Below are positions 46,917 to 54,586 of a DNA stretch of 64,000 nt, one piece after another. The position numbers were made by a program, and so were the translations under genes. The notes beneath the pieces are model-generated. The model saw only the letters and a program-made list of their open reading frames with translations. It did no database searches and had not been told where the DNA came from. This DNA is from Gammaproteobacteria bacterium (GTDB lineage: Bacteria; Pseudomonadota; Gammaproteobacteria; Burkholderiales; Gallionellaceae): the NCBI GenBank assembly GCA_018813765.1, contig JAHJBC010000004.1, forward strand, positions 62,001-126,000, read 5' to 3'. Positions within the stretch are counted from its first letter, which is position 1; every line of letters begins with the position of its first letter.

Positions 46917-46960
46917 TAAGCGATACCGATACGACAACCACCCATGTAAAGGAGAGTCCC

Positions 46961-47341
46961 ATGAGAACGCTGATCAAATTGATGGCCATGCTGGCCTTGT
47001 TGTTTCCTGTGTTCGCCCAGGCCGTCGGCGAGCCCTACACCCAGGACAAGCTCGATGCCCTGAACAAGTCCGGCAAACCCGCCTTGGTGTTCATCCATGC
47101 CGACTGGTGCCCGACCTGCCGCGCGCAGGATGCCGTGTTGGAGAAGCTGTTGCCCACCGCCGAGTTCAAACCCATCACCACGCTAAAGGTCGATTTCGAC
47201 ATGCAACAGGAGGTTGTGAAAGCGTTTGGTGTCCGCTATCAGAGCACGCTCATCGTGTTCAAGGGCGGCAAGGAAGTGGCGCGCGTGACCGGCGAGACGG
47301 ATCCCGACAAGCTCGCGGCGCTGCTGCGCAAGGCACTTTAA
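46961..47341 (+). CDS. Exported thioredoxin-family protein
   Basis: This 126-residue protein has a Sec signal (LMAMLALLFPVFAQA-VGE) and a thioredoxin fold with active site HADWCPTC (C50, C53) and cis-Pro replaced by 'YQSTLIVFKGG'. It should work in the periplasm. Directly downstream is a CcdA-type electron conduit, and the promoter motif upstream matches those of the NPC-repeat genes, so it may keep their cysteines reduced. Confidence 0.92.
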   Translation: MRTLIKLMAMLALLFPVFAQAVGEPYTQDKLDALNKSGKPALVFIHADWCPTCRAQDAVLEKLLPTAEFKPITTLKVDFDMQQEVVKAFGVRYQSTLIVFKGGKEVARVTGETDPDKLAALLRKAL

Positions 47342-47345
47342 TTAT

Positions 47346-47401
47346 GTAGGTGCGAATTTATTCGCACATGGATTGCACCGTGCGAATGAATTCGCACCTA
47401 C
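47346..47401. repeat. Palindromic repeat, GTAGGTGCGAAT family
   Basis: GTAGGTGCGAATTTATTCGCAC and complementary GTGCGAATGAATTCGCACCTAC around 12 nt. A second copy is at 58723-58780. Confidence 0.9.
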
Positions 47402-47419
47402 AAGGCAAATGGAGAGCAT

Positions 47420-48145
47420 ATGGAATTAACCGCAACCAGCTACAGCCTGTCGTTCCTGGCTGGCGTGCTGTCCACGCTGTCGCCCTGCGTGTTGCCGCTG
47501 ATTCCCATCCTGATGGGTTCGGCGGCGAGTTCGCATCGTTACGGCACGTTCGCGCTGGTGGGCGGCCTGATGCTGTCGTTCACCCTGATCGGCGTGGCAC
47601 TCGGCTCGCTGGGCGGCAGCATCGGCCTAGAGACGGACACGCTGCGCGTGGTCGGCGGCGTGCTGCTGATCGTGTTCGGGGCGGTGCTGTTTTCGAGCAG
47701 ACTGCAAGAGCACTTCAGCGCAGCAGTCAGTCGGCTGGGCATGGGGCAGGGAATGCTGGCACGTTTCAACCTGAGCGGATTGCACGGTCAGTTCCTGCTG
47801 GGCCTGTTGCTCGGTATCGTGTGGAGCCCGTGCGTCGGCCCCACACTGGGGGTGGCGATCACACTGGCCAGCCAGGGACAGGCGCTGGCACAGGTCACTG
47901 CGGTGATGCTGATATTCAGCCTCGGTGCCGGCCTGCCGCTGCTCGCCATCGGCCTGCTGTCGCGCCAGGCAATGGGCAAATGGCGCGGGCGTATGATGGA
48001 AGCGGGGCAGAAAGCCAAGAAGATCTTCGGTGCTGCGCTGCTGCTGATCGGCGTGCTGGTGCTGTCCGGTGCGGACAAGGGTTTTGAGAAGTGGGCAGTG
48101 AACGCGATGCCCGAGTGGATGGTGACGCTGACTACCCGATATTGA
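47420..48145 (+). CDS. CcdA/DsbD-type cytochrome c biogenesis membrane protein
   Basis: This 241-residue protein has six helices with the paired signatures 'LAGVLSTLSPCVLPLIPILMG' and 'LLLGIVWSPCVGPTLGVAITLA', each with the membrane Cys of the CcdA thiol conduit. It would carry electrons from cytoplasmic thioredoxin to the exported thioredoxin at 46961. The C-terminal end is 'MPEWMVTLTTRY'. Confidence 0.93.
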   Translation: MELTATSYSLSFLAGVLSTLSPCVLPLIPILMGSAASSHRYGTFALVGGLMLSFTLIGVALGSLGGSIGLETDTLRVVGGVLLIVFGAVLFSSRLQEHFSAAVSRLGMGQGMLARFNLSGLHGQFLLGLLLGIVWSPCVGPTLGVAITLASQGQALAQVTAVMLIFSLGAGLPLLAIGLLSRQAMGKWRGRMMEAGQKAKKIFGAALLLIGVLVLSGADKGFEKWAVNAMPEWMVTLTTRY

Positions 48146-48148
48146 ACT

Positions 48149-48271
48149 GTCATTCCCGCGCAGGCGGGAATCCAGTTCATGGAAAGATTCACGCGTAGCG
48201 TGACAGAACCGAAATGCTGTCCGCTACGCGGTGTGTATATATTGCTGGATTCCCGCCTGCGCGGGAATGAC
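48149..48271. repeat. Palindromic repeat, GTCATTCCCGCG family
   Basis: GTCATTCCCGCGCAGGCGGG at one end and complementary CCCGCCTGCGCGGGAATGAC at the other, with a variable centre. Confidence 0.9.
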
Positions 48272-48296
48272 GATTGATGAATGCCAGGAGAATGAC

Positions 48297-49133
48297 ATGT
48301 CCGAAAAAGAATCCCTGTTAAACACCCTTCTCGGCTTGTCGATGATTGTCGAGGCACGCGATCCCTACACCGGCGGCCACCTGTGGCGCGTGTCGCAATT
48401 CTCCAAACTGCTGGCGCAGCAAGCGGGCTTGTCGCGCCGCGACATTGCGCTGTGTGAAGTTGGCGGATTCCTGCACGACCTCGGCAAGGTCGGCGTATCC
48501 GATGCCATCCTCAACAAGCCGGACCGGTTGACCGATCCTGAATACGACATCATCAAGACGCATCCGGCAGTGGGCGGACGTCTGCTGTCCAACCATCCAT
48601 TGGCGAATCTCGCCTTCGACGCCGTGGTCGGCCATCACGAGCGTCCGGACGGAAGAGGCTATCCGCACGGCCTCGCGGGCGAAGTCATCCCCGAGGTCGC
48701 GCGCATCGTCAGCATCGCCGATGCCTTCGACGCCATGACCAGCACACGTGCCTACCGCAAGGGCATGCCGACTGCAAAGGCCTTCACCATCATCGGCGAC
48801 GAGCTGGGCAGGCAATTCGACTCCAGCCTGGCGAAACATTTTCTGTCGCTGAACGCATCCGACCAACTGACCCACATCGTCGGCCACAGCGAACCCGGCC
48901 TGCCGTTGCAACACTGCGGCTGCGGTGCGCCGCTGGCGATACGTAGCGCACAGCGCGATGGCGACCATGTCTACTGCCATTGCTGTGGCAGCGAATCGCG
49001 CCTGAGCAAGCAGGGCGAAGTACGCAAGATCGAGATGACCGGTGCGCGCGGCGACGCCTCCGTGCTGGCGCCCGACAGCGACCCGGACCTGATCGGCGCG
49101 ATGGTGGAAGACATCGCGCCGCATGTGCTGTGA
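48297..49133 (+). CDS. HD-GYP domain c-di-GMP phosphodiesterase-like protein
   Basis: This 278-residue protein has HD at 60-61 ('GGFLHDLGKVGVSDAIL') and HHERPDGRGYP (113-123), the HD-GYP pattern that hydrolyses c-di-GMP. The C-terminal extension has CxC and CHCC clusters ('HCGCGAPLAIR', 'VYCHCCGSESRLSK'), which look like a zinc ribbon and are unusual for this family. No input domain precedes the catalytic core. The ATG at 48297 follows CAGGAG. Confidence 0.92.
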   Translation: MSEKESLLNTLLGLSMIVEARDPYTGGHLWRVSQFSKLLAQQAGLSRRDIALCEVGGFLHDLGKVGVSDAILNKPDRLTDPEYDIIKTHPAVGGRLLSNHPLANLAFDAVVGHHERPDGRGYPHGLAGEVIPEVARIVSIADAFDAMTSTRAYRKGMPTAKAFTIIGDELGRQFDSSLAKHFLSLNASDQLTHIVGHSEPGLPLQHCGCGAPLAIRSAQRDGDHVYCHCCGSESRLSKQGEVRKIEMTGARGDASVLAPDSDPDLIGAMVEDIAPHVL

Positions 49134-49225
49134 TCACTTTGCTCCCTTCTCCCTCTGGGAGAAGGGCTGGGGATGAGGGATGCGTTTTGGGTAATGCGGG
49201 TGAGAGAAAGAAAGCGAGGCCAGCC

Positions 49226-49600
49226 ATGTCCGACCTAAGCAACACAATACAAATCAACGGCCGACAAGTATCAGTCGAATGGACCAAATCCGCCGCCCGC
49301 CAACTGTCGCAACGCGCACAACCCCTGGTGGTCGAACTGGAGCTCTACTTCTCCTGCCTGGTGAAAAAGTTCGTCCACTTCCACGAAACAGCACCGCAAC
49401 GCGAAACCGTCCCCGTCAGCGACAAGCTCGCCGTCTTCTTCCGCCCCGTCACCTCCACCGCCTGCTCGTTCGAAGTCGCCGACCGGCTGGGCAGACAACC
49501 CGAGATCGAACTCGATACACCCAACGTGCGCAAGATCGCGCCCAGACGCGTCAACATCGATTACGTACACGGGGTGTGGAAGGGGCAGTTCTGGATATAA
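49226..49600 (+). CDS. Conserved hypothetical protein
   Basis: This 124-residue protein begins MSDLSNTIQINGRQVSVEWTK, has an HFHETAPQRE motif, 'KLAVFFRPVTSTACSFEVAD' and a basic C-terminus ending 'HGVWKGQFWI'. It looks globular and cytoplasmic. I do not recognise the family. It lies about 90 nt after the HD-GYP gene on the same strand, with a small CTTCTCCCTCTGGGAGAAGG hairpin between them. Confidence 0.7.
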   Translation: MSDLSNTIQINGRQVSVEWTKSAARQLSQRAQPLVVELELYFSCLVKKFVHFHETAPQRETVPVSDKLAVFFRPVTSTACSFEVADRLGRQPEIELDTPNVRKIAPRRVNIDYVHGVWKGQFWI

Positions 49601-49906
49601 CTGATTCTGAGGGGGCGGCTATTCGGCCACTCAGGTCATAGCTCTTAACGAATTCGTTGCCGCAAAACGGACATTGGCGAACTCACACAATCGACCCACA
49701 CCCGACCCACAAGGGGGAGCCTCTGAGCGGCCGCTTGTACTACCAGCGGTCACTGAAGAGGAAGATAATTAGTTCATCTCAATGACCGTAGATAACCCTT
49801 TTGCGACGTTCAGCGCTGCCGGAATCGGACAGTCAGCGCGCTATGGGACATAGGCAATTCTAATATGGAGGCGACGCGGCATGGTGGTTGAAAATAAACT
49901 GTGATG
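49601..49906. other. Intergenic region, no gene seen
   Basis: About 300 bases between the hypothetical gene and the HEPN gene. It marks a change to AT-rich DNA. I see no gene, repeat or clear site. Confidence 0.5.
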
Positions 49907-50878
49907 CTACTCCCTATTAGCTCCATGATCGGGTTTCGGCCAACAGCACCTGGCCAAACCATATATGCATATGGCGCACTGCGCGACTATGCCCATTCCT
50001 TGGGCTATATCACGTCCTCTAAGCTTAAGAAGAGCGCCTTGTGTTTGCGAGTGGTCGCCAGATTTGTTTAGGTATTCCTTGTCTATGATTCCGCATCGGT
50101 GTGCAATTAAATGCCTTCGCAGTCCAAGTTTCCATAATTCATCATCATGAACGTATTTATGTAACGCGGCTTCAAGTTCCTTTTTTTCACCGGGGAGTCC
50201 TAAATACAACTTGCTAAATAAATTTCGAATAAGTTGCGGTGAACTAAAATCTCTGCTGGTTCCAACAATGGTTCCAAGTTTGCCGTTCAAATTAAAGCTA
50301 TGAGACTCAAGCAATGTAAGCCAAGCACTCTGCGAAACAGCAAAATAATCTTTTAGTTCAGAGTGAGTTAGCAGCGTAAGGTAAAGCTGTGATCGCTCGT
50401 TGAGAGAAAGGATGAACACTTCTTTGCAGTATGATTCAAACGCACTCCAAATTAGCAAGATTGCCTGATGCATTAAGCGGATAGACTCTTCGGTGTTAAT
50501 AATTCTCCTTTTTCCAATTTCTAGCCCGCGCAGAGCTATATCCATACTCAACTCAATTTGCTCAGCCATAGGCAGGTCTTGAAAATTATCAGGTCGATGT
50601 TTACTGGTTAATGCGTAAGGGCCTACCAACAAATAAGGGAACTCCAAAAGGTTTTTCGCGGCGATTAGGTTTGTATTCAGAGCTACAAGAGGAGCATGTA
50701 AATCAGGGCACTCAGTAAGCGAAACATTGCTGAGTTTATCAAGACCATCGAAGGGAGTTCTTAAGAAAGGTACCCAATACGATTCTTCCAATTCCTCAGT
50801 GAGGACTCGAAGCTCGTCATTGAAGAGTTCCCCTTTTATGTCAACAGATGTGGGTTTCCCCTCGGTATCTTTTTTCAT
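49907..50878 (-). CDS. HEPN-like hypothetical protein in AT-rich DNA
   Basis: This 323-residue all-helical protein has 'ILLIWSAFESYCKEVFILSLNER' and, near 250-260, 'LRRHLIAHRCGII', an R-x4-H type catalytic motif of HEPN ribonucleases (RiboL-PSP-HEPN group). There is no MNT antitoxin beside it. The gene is AT-rich compared with its surroundings and uses different codons, so it is probably acquired. Possible roles are phage defence or toxin; this is inference. Confidence 0.65.
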   Translation of the reverse strand: MKKDTEGKPTSVDIKGELFNDELRVLTEELEESYWVPFLRTPFDGLDKLSNVSLTECPDLHAPLVALNTNLIAAKNLLEFPYLLVGPYALTSKHRPDNFQDLPMAEQIELSMDIALRGLEIGKRRIINTEESIRLMHQAILLIWSAFESYCKEVFILSLNERSQLYLTLLTHSELKDYFAVSQSAWLTLLESHSFNLNGKLGTIVGTSRDFSSPQLIRNLFSKLYLGLPGEKKELEAALHKYVHDDELWKLGLRRHLIAHRCGIIDKEYLNKSGDHSQTQGALLKLRGRDIAQGMGIVAQCAICIYGLARCCWPKPDHGANRE

Positions 50879-51184
50879 GTCTTCAATTTAGCATTCAATC
50901 AACAGTTGCCTCGATGCAAAAGTTTACAAATTTTGTATATAGCCTCAACAGCGTCTAGGTAACGCAGGTGTCTTCAATTGGCCGATTTGACCCATTCCCG
51001 TATTCTACCTACGAATGTCTCTTGCACAACCGGAACCAGTCGTTCAACTTGGTGCAAGTGATGTTCCGCAATTGGCACATTGCAGTAGCTCAAGTTGCGA
51101 AATTGCCTTCGCTAAAGCGGCCACAAGCGAAGGGCTGTTCCGGCCGATCTGCAGACCTTTACGGAAATCTCGGAGCCGGCGCTA
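50879..51184. other. Intergenic region, no clear gene
   Basis: About 300 bases of low-coding sequence between the HEPN gene and the Cys-rich gene. It may be decayed DNA at the edge of an insertion. I see no RNA gene or repeat. Confidence 0.45.
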
Positions 51185-51406
51185 TTATCCGCAACACCCC
51201 TTGCCATTCTCCTGCACCGGCGGGCACGGCACGCTGCCATAAGAACAGTACACGCAACAATCGCCGGGCTTGGGTTTGAGCAGGGTGTGGCAGTGGGTGC
51301 ATTCGTAGAACCACTGGCAGGCATCTGTCGGCATGGTCTCCAGTTTCTGGTGGCCGCAGTGCGGGCAGGTGAGCAGGGATTCAAGAATGGGGTTGAAAGT
51401 TGACAT
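51185..51406 (-). CDS. Cys-rich GDCCVYCSYG protein
   Basis: This 73-residue protein has 11 cysteines: C14-x2-C17 with 'TCPHCGHQKLE', C30, C36-x2-C39, GDCCVYCSYGSVPCPP (C50, C51, C54, C61) and a terminal GCCG. The GDCC-CSYG motif defines a small family seen near metal genes; it probably binds zinc or other metal. It lies after a fragment of the DUF6969-type C-terminus, suggesting it once followed that gene in an operon. Confidence 0.75.
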   Translation of the reverse strand: MSTFNPILESLLTCPHCGHQKLETMPTDACQWFYECTHCHTLLKPKPGDCCVYCSYGSVPCPPVQENGKGCCG

Positions 51407-51414
51407 GCCCGATT

Positions 51415-51460
51415 CTAACGTCCGGCAATCGCCAATTCCACCATCCACAGCGTCTCCTGA
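51415..51460 (-). pseudogene. Remnant of a DUF6969-type C-terminus
   Basis: Minus-strand codons for ETLWMVELAIAGR and a stop match the C-terminus of the gene at 52723-53481 ('DTLWMVELAIAGRQS'). About 40 bp align with three mismatches. The rest of the gene is absent here, so this is a leftover from duplication or from insertion of the gene at 51594. Confidence 0.7.
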
Positions 51461-51593
51461 AGTAAAAAGTACCGGGGTCGATTTGTTGACTGGAAATGAG
51501 ATCGACGCCTGTACTTTTCCTGCCAATGCAAATTGACGATTGGGTGAACATGTGGTTAATCTTGAGCTTCCCCCCGCTGGAAACGGAGTCAAA

Positions 51594-52619
51594 ATGAAAA
51601 AGTTCAGTGTCGCAACCTTCAACTTGCTCAATCTCAATGAGCCCGGTTTGCCCATGTACAAGGACACCAAGGGCTGGTCTCAGGAACAGTATGACCGGAA
51701 GATTGCCTGGACGGCTCGCCAGATCGACTTGCTCAATGCGGATGTGATGGCCTTCCAGGAGCTGTGGCACGCAGAGTCACTTGGAAAGGCGTTCGATTTG
51801 TCGTCGATGGCGGGTGGCTACCAGCTTCTGGTGCCACCCAATGCGACAGGCAAAAAGATCATCTGTGCGGCGGCTGTTCGACAGGAGATTCCGGTGGAGT
51901 CACTGGAGTGGATCGAGGAATTTCCGGAGGGCTTTGTTCTTGACTCGGGCGGCGGAGATGCGCAGACACCGGCCATCAGTGTCGAGATTAAGGGCTTTTC
52001 ACGTCCGGTATTGCATGCCCTCCTGCGGCTGCACCCTGATGAACCGCTTGTACATCTTTACGTATGCCACTTCAAATCGAAAGCGCCGACCGACCTGTTT
52101 CGCGAGCCTTGGTATGACAAGGAGGTTCATGGTATGCACCACCCGGCACTGGGCGCAGCAGTCTCCACGATTCGCCGCACGGCGGAAGCTGCGGCGATGC
52201 GCGTGATCCTGAACTTGGTAATGAAGGACACAGACCAGCCAGTCATCGTCATGGGTGACATTAATGACGGGCAGAACAGCAATACCCAGAACATCCTGAC
52301 GGGGCAACCCGGCTACCTGTTTGGCGATGCGATGGGGGGCGGCGACACGGTCCTGTACAGCGCGCAGATCATGCAGGAGTTCCGCGATACTCGTGATGTA
52401 CTTTACACCTACTCCCACAAGGGCATGAAGGAGTCGCTGGATCACATCCTGTTCAGCCAGGAGTTCTATGACCAGAGCAAGAAGCGCCGCTGGCTATTTG
52501 ATGGTCTGGTGGTCAATAACGATCACTTGAATCAGGATGACCACAAGGAAAGCGGCACAAATGACCACGGACTAATCAAGGCCAGTTTCATCTATCGCCC
52601 AGTACTCAAGAGTGGTTGA
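51594..52619 (+). CDS. Endonuclease/exonuclease/phosphatase family protein
   Basis: This 341-residue protein has EEP-fold motifs: 'FSVATFNLLNLNEPG' (N), 'DVMAFQEL' (E), 'PVIVMGDINDG' (GDxN) and C-terminal 'SLDHILFSQEF' with 'TNDHGLI' (SDH-like). It is a Mg2+-dependent nuclease or phosphatase of unknown substrate. No signal peptide is seen. It runs opposite to the genes on both sides and separates the DUF6969 gene from the GDCC gene. Confidence 0.88.
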   Translation: MKKFSVATFNLLNLNEPGLPMYKDTKGWSQEQYDRKIAWTARQIDLLNADVMAFQELWHAESLGKAFDLSSMAGGYQLLVPPNATGKKIICAAAVRQEIPVESLEWIEEFPEGFVLDSGGGDAQTPAISVEIKGFSRPVLHALLRLHPDEPLVHLYVCHFKSKAPTDLFREPWYDKEVHGMHHPALGAAVSTIRRTAEAAAMRVILNLVMKDTDQPVIVMGDINDGQNSNTQNILTGQPGYLFGDAMGGGDTVLYSAQIMQEFRDTRDVLYTYSHKGMKESLDHILFSQEFYDQSKKRRWLFDGLVVNNDHLNQDDHKESGTNDHGLIKASFIYRPVLKSG

Positions 52620-52722
52620 AATCGATAGTAGCGTACTCATTCAGTAGTACCGGATCTTTCAGCAGATCGCTGGCTGACGGGGCCATATCTCCACAGGCAT
52701 TTCCATAAGGACGCACCAACAG

Positions 52723-53481
52723 TCAGCTTTGCCGTCCGGCAATCGCCAGTTCCACCATCCATAGCGTATCCTTGACCGAGATTTCCATCTGGCTGGTGAT
52801 GTCCAGTTCTCGATCCTCGAACACATCCTCGCCCGGATGCTGTTCCGCCCAACTCCACACGACTTCGTCACGACGCTTAAGCAGCGCTTCGATGTGCGGG
52901 CGATAGAGCACGAACATCGCGCTGATCCAGCGGTTCACCGGCAATGACGGAAACGCGTGGTCGATGACGAAGCGGTCCAGCATTTGCGTCACCTGTTCGG
53001 CGGGATACCAGGCTTCGGCTGTCACCCAGCGGTTGGTGGTGAACAGGGTGGTTGGAAAGCCGTAGCCGTCCATCGCGATGGCGACCAGATGCGACAGTGC
53101 TTCGTCGCCTTGCGGCCACGGGTCGGTGGCCGTGTATTCGATGGGTGAGACACCGGCGGGCATGCCCTTGGGGCGCAGGAAGCAGTGGAAGTGTCCGTGC
53201 TCGCCCGTTTCGCTGCGGTGCGCGTGATAGTAATACTGCGCATGGCTCTCGCGGTCGTACACGTCGTCTTCGGGGTAGTGGTTGTATTCGTAAAACGTCT
53301 CGCCCTTGTTCAAGGAGTCGCGCAGCACTTCGCCGACGATGTTCAGTTCGGCTTTGCGCAATACGCGGTAGCACTCGTTGATCTCCCGTCCCGCTTCGCG
53401 CATGGCGAGCAACTGTTGCAGCGGCAAGTGCGCAAGATCGGGGGCGACGACCAGCCGCGATGCGAGGCCGGTCGCTGGCAT
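52723..53481 (-). CDS. DUF6969-type protein downstream of the NPC-repeat gene
   Basis: This 252-residue protein has 'EINECYRVLRKAELNIVGEVLR', then a striking 'FYEYNHYPEDDVYDRESHAQYYYHAHRSETGEHGHFHCF' stretch rich in His and Tyr that could hold a metal centre, and C-terminal 'DTLWMVELAIAGRQS'. I place it in the DUF6969 group by pattern. A start further upstream (53775) would read through a dispersed repeat and is rejected. It follows the NPC-repeat gene, so it may be its partner, perhaps a modifying or loading enzyme. Confidence 0.8.
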   Translation of the reverse strand: MPATGLASRLVVAPDLAHLPLQQLLAMREAGREINECYRVLRKAELNIVGEVLRDSLNKGETFYEYNHYPEDDVYDRESHAQYYYHAHRSETGEHGHFHCFLRPKGMPAGVSPIEYTATDPWPQGDEALSHLVAIAMDGYGFPTTLFTTNRWVTAEAWYPAEQVTQMLDRFVIDHAFPSLPVNRWISAMFVLYRPHIEALLKRRDEVVWSWAEQHPGEDVFEDRELDITSQMEISVKDTLWMVELAIAGRQS

Positions 53482-53515
53482 CGTTTGGTTTGTCCTGGAT
53501 TGTTCATTAGCCTCA

Positions 53516-53652
53516 AACCCCCTCCAACTCCCCCTTGCACCCGCAAGGAGTACGCCGGTGGGGGCCCCGCTGCTTCGCAGCGCCCCTTCCGCTGTCAGGG
53601 GGAGAGCCGAACCTGCTCCTCCCCTGACAAGGGGAGGTTGGGAGGGGTTCGG
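53516..53652. repeat. Composite palindromic repeat after the NPC-repeat gene
   Basis: An AACCCCCTCCAACTCCCCC...GGGGAGGTTGGGAGGGGTT palindrome with the CACCCGCAAGG...GCTGCTTCGCAGC module inside, akin to 32811-32894 and 54131-54290. Confidence 0.8.
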
Positions 53653-53672
53653 TTCTAATGGATTTTCCGGCT

Positions 53673-53951
53673 TTAATGCGCTGCGCATGGGTTTTTTGCG
53701 CCGCAGGGGTTCTTCCCGGCACAGGGATTCTTCGCCGCGCAAGGATTGGCCTTCTTTTTGGATTTCGCCATGCACGGGTTCTTGCTGGCACAGGGATTCT
53801 TTCCGGCGCAGGGATTGGCGGCGGCTGACTTGGCAGAACGCGCCGCACAGGGATTGGCTGCGCCGCAGGGGGCTGCCATGGCTGCGCCGCTCATGGCCGC
53901 AGCCAGCGCGCCGGAAGAGATCAGGGATTTTGCGATTGTGTTGAGTTTCAT
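53673..53951 (-). CDS. NPC-repeat cysteine-rich exported protein
   Basis: This 92-residue protein has a Sec signal (SLISSGALAAAMSGAAMA-APC) and then eight NPC(A/G/M)(A/S/G)(K/R/H) units plus one more Cys, nine cysteines in 66 mature residues, with Lys-rich spacers. The regular spacing suggests a metal-binding or metal-buffering peptide, possibly modified. The signal peptide and first repeats match those of the cytochrome at 46016. A TGTAAGG-N15-CGAC promoter motif lies 53 nt upstream. It is followed by the DUF6969 gene. Confidence 0.85.
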   Translation of the reverse strand: MKLNTIAKSLISSGALAAAMSGAAMAAPCGAANPCAARSAKSAAANPCAGKNPCASKNPCMAKSKKKANPCAAKNPCAGKNPCGAKNPCAAH

Positions 53952-54003
53952 GGTGCTCTCCTTGGTGGTGATGGCAAGGCCGAAATGGCGGATGCAGGCA
54001 TTG

Positions 54004-54029
54004 GTCGGCGCAAGACCGAATACCTTACA
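54004..54029 (-). promoter_or_regulatory. ECF-type promoter for the NPC-repeat operon
   Basis: On the minus strand TGTAAGG-N15-CGAC, 53 nt before the gene start at 53951, matching the pair at 46852-46916. Confidence 0.65.
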
Positions 54030-54130
54030 AGGAGATGAATCTAATTCAGAGAGGTAAACCCCCGGCTATGCTGAGGGACTCGCCAAGGTTTGACCTTTGC
54101 GGCGATTATGCAGAATGGAGAGAGTCGCGG

Positions 54131-54290
54131 ACGTTCCCCACTTTGCAAAAGGGGGGCTAGGGGGGATTTGCGAGAGGATAGGTAACACCAAGTTTTCAAA
54201 TCCCCCTCAGTCCCCCTTGTACCCGCAAGGGGTACGCCGGTGGGTACCCCGCTGCTGCGCAGCGACCCTTCCGCAGTCCAAAGGGGGAAG
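54131..54290. repeat. Composite palindromic repeat
   Basis: CCCCACTTTGCAAAAGGGGGG opens and CCAAAGGGGGAAGTGG closes, with the ACCCGCAAGGGGTACGCCGG...GCTGCTGCGCAGCGACCC module inside. Confidence 0.8.
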
Positions 54291-54311
54291 TGGTGGGTGC
54301 CGCCGAGGGCG

Positions 54312-54392
54312 GCAGGATGGGTGGAGTGCAACGATACCCATCAATCTACATTGGCCAGGCGATGGGTATCGCTGCGCTCCACCCATCCTACG
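54312..54392. repeat. Palindromic repeat, GTAGGATGGGTGGAGC family, second copy
   Basis: Starts GCAGGATGGGTGGAGTGC and ends GCTCCACCCATCCTACG; second copy of the element at 13259-13330 with a longer loop. Confidence 0.85.
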
Positions 54393-54400
54393 ACTGCTGT

Positions 54401-54511
54401 AAGAGCCCCCCTTTGAAAAGGGGGGGAGGGGGGATTTGCGGCAGGATGCTATTTTTCGGTCCGCAAAATCCCCCTCCCGTCCCCCTTTTCCAAAGGGGGA
54501 AGCTGATGTTT
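54401..54511. repeat. Palindromic G-rich/C-rich repeat
   Basis: GAGCCCCCCTTTGAAAAGGGGG and complementary CCCCCTTTTCCAAAGGGGGA around a variable middle; same family as 59219-59312. Confidence 0.8.
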
Positions 54512-54544
54512 GAGGTGTTGTATGCGATCCGGGGAGAAATCAAA

Positions 54545-54572
54545 ACGGGGCAAGGCTTTCGCCTTGCCCCGT
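54545..54572 (-). terminator. Terminator after the gene at 54587-55012
   Basis: Perfect 12-bp stem (ACGGGGCAAGGC and complement), 4-nt loop, followed on the minus strand by TTTTG. Confidence 0.88.
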
Positions 54573-54586
54573 CGCTGTGAACGCTT

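Noticed and set aside
47595-47609. TGGCACTCGGCTCGC with sigma-54 spacing
   Set aside because: Internal to the CcdA-type gene, with TCGC instead of TTGC and no upstream activator site.
51112-51384. A 90-codon frame overlapping the GDCC gene
   Set aside because: Same strand, other frame; no ribosome-binding site and no domain.
53482-53775. N-terminal extension of the DUF6969-type protein
   Set aside because: It reads through a dispersed repeat and into the NPC-repeat gene in another frame.
53673-53951. CRISPR-like regular repeat
   Set aside because: The periodic DNA encodes NPC units in one open frame with a signal peptide; units are too short and have no spacers.
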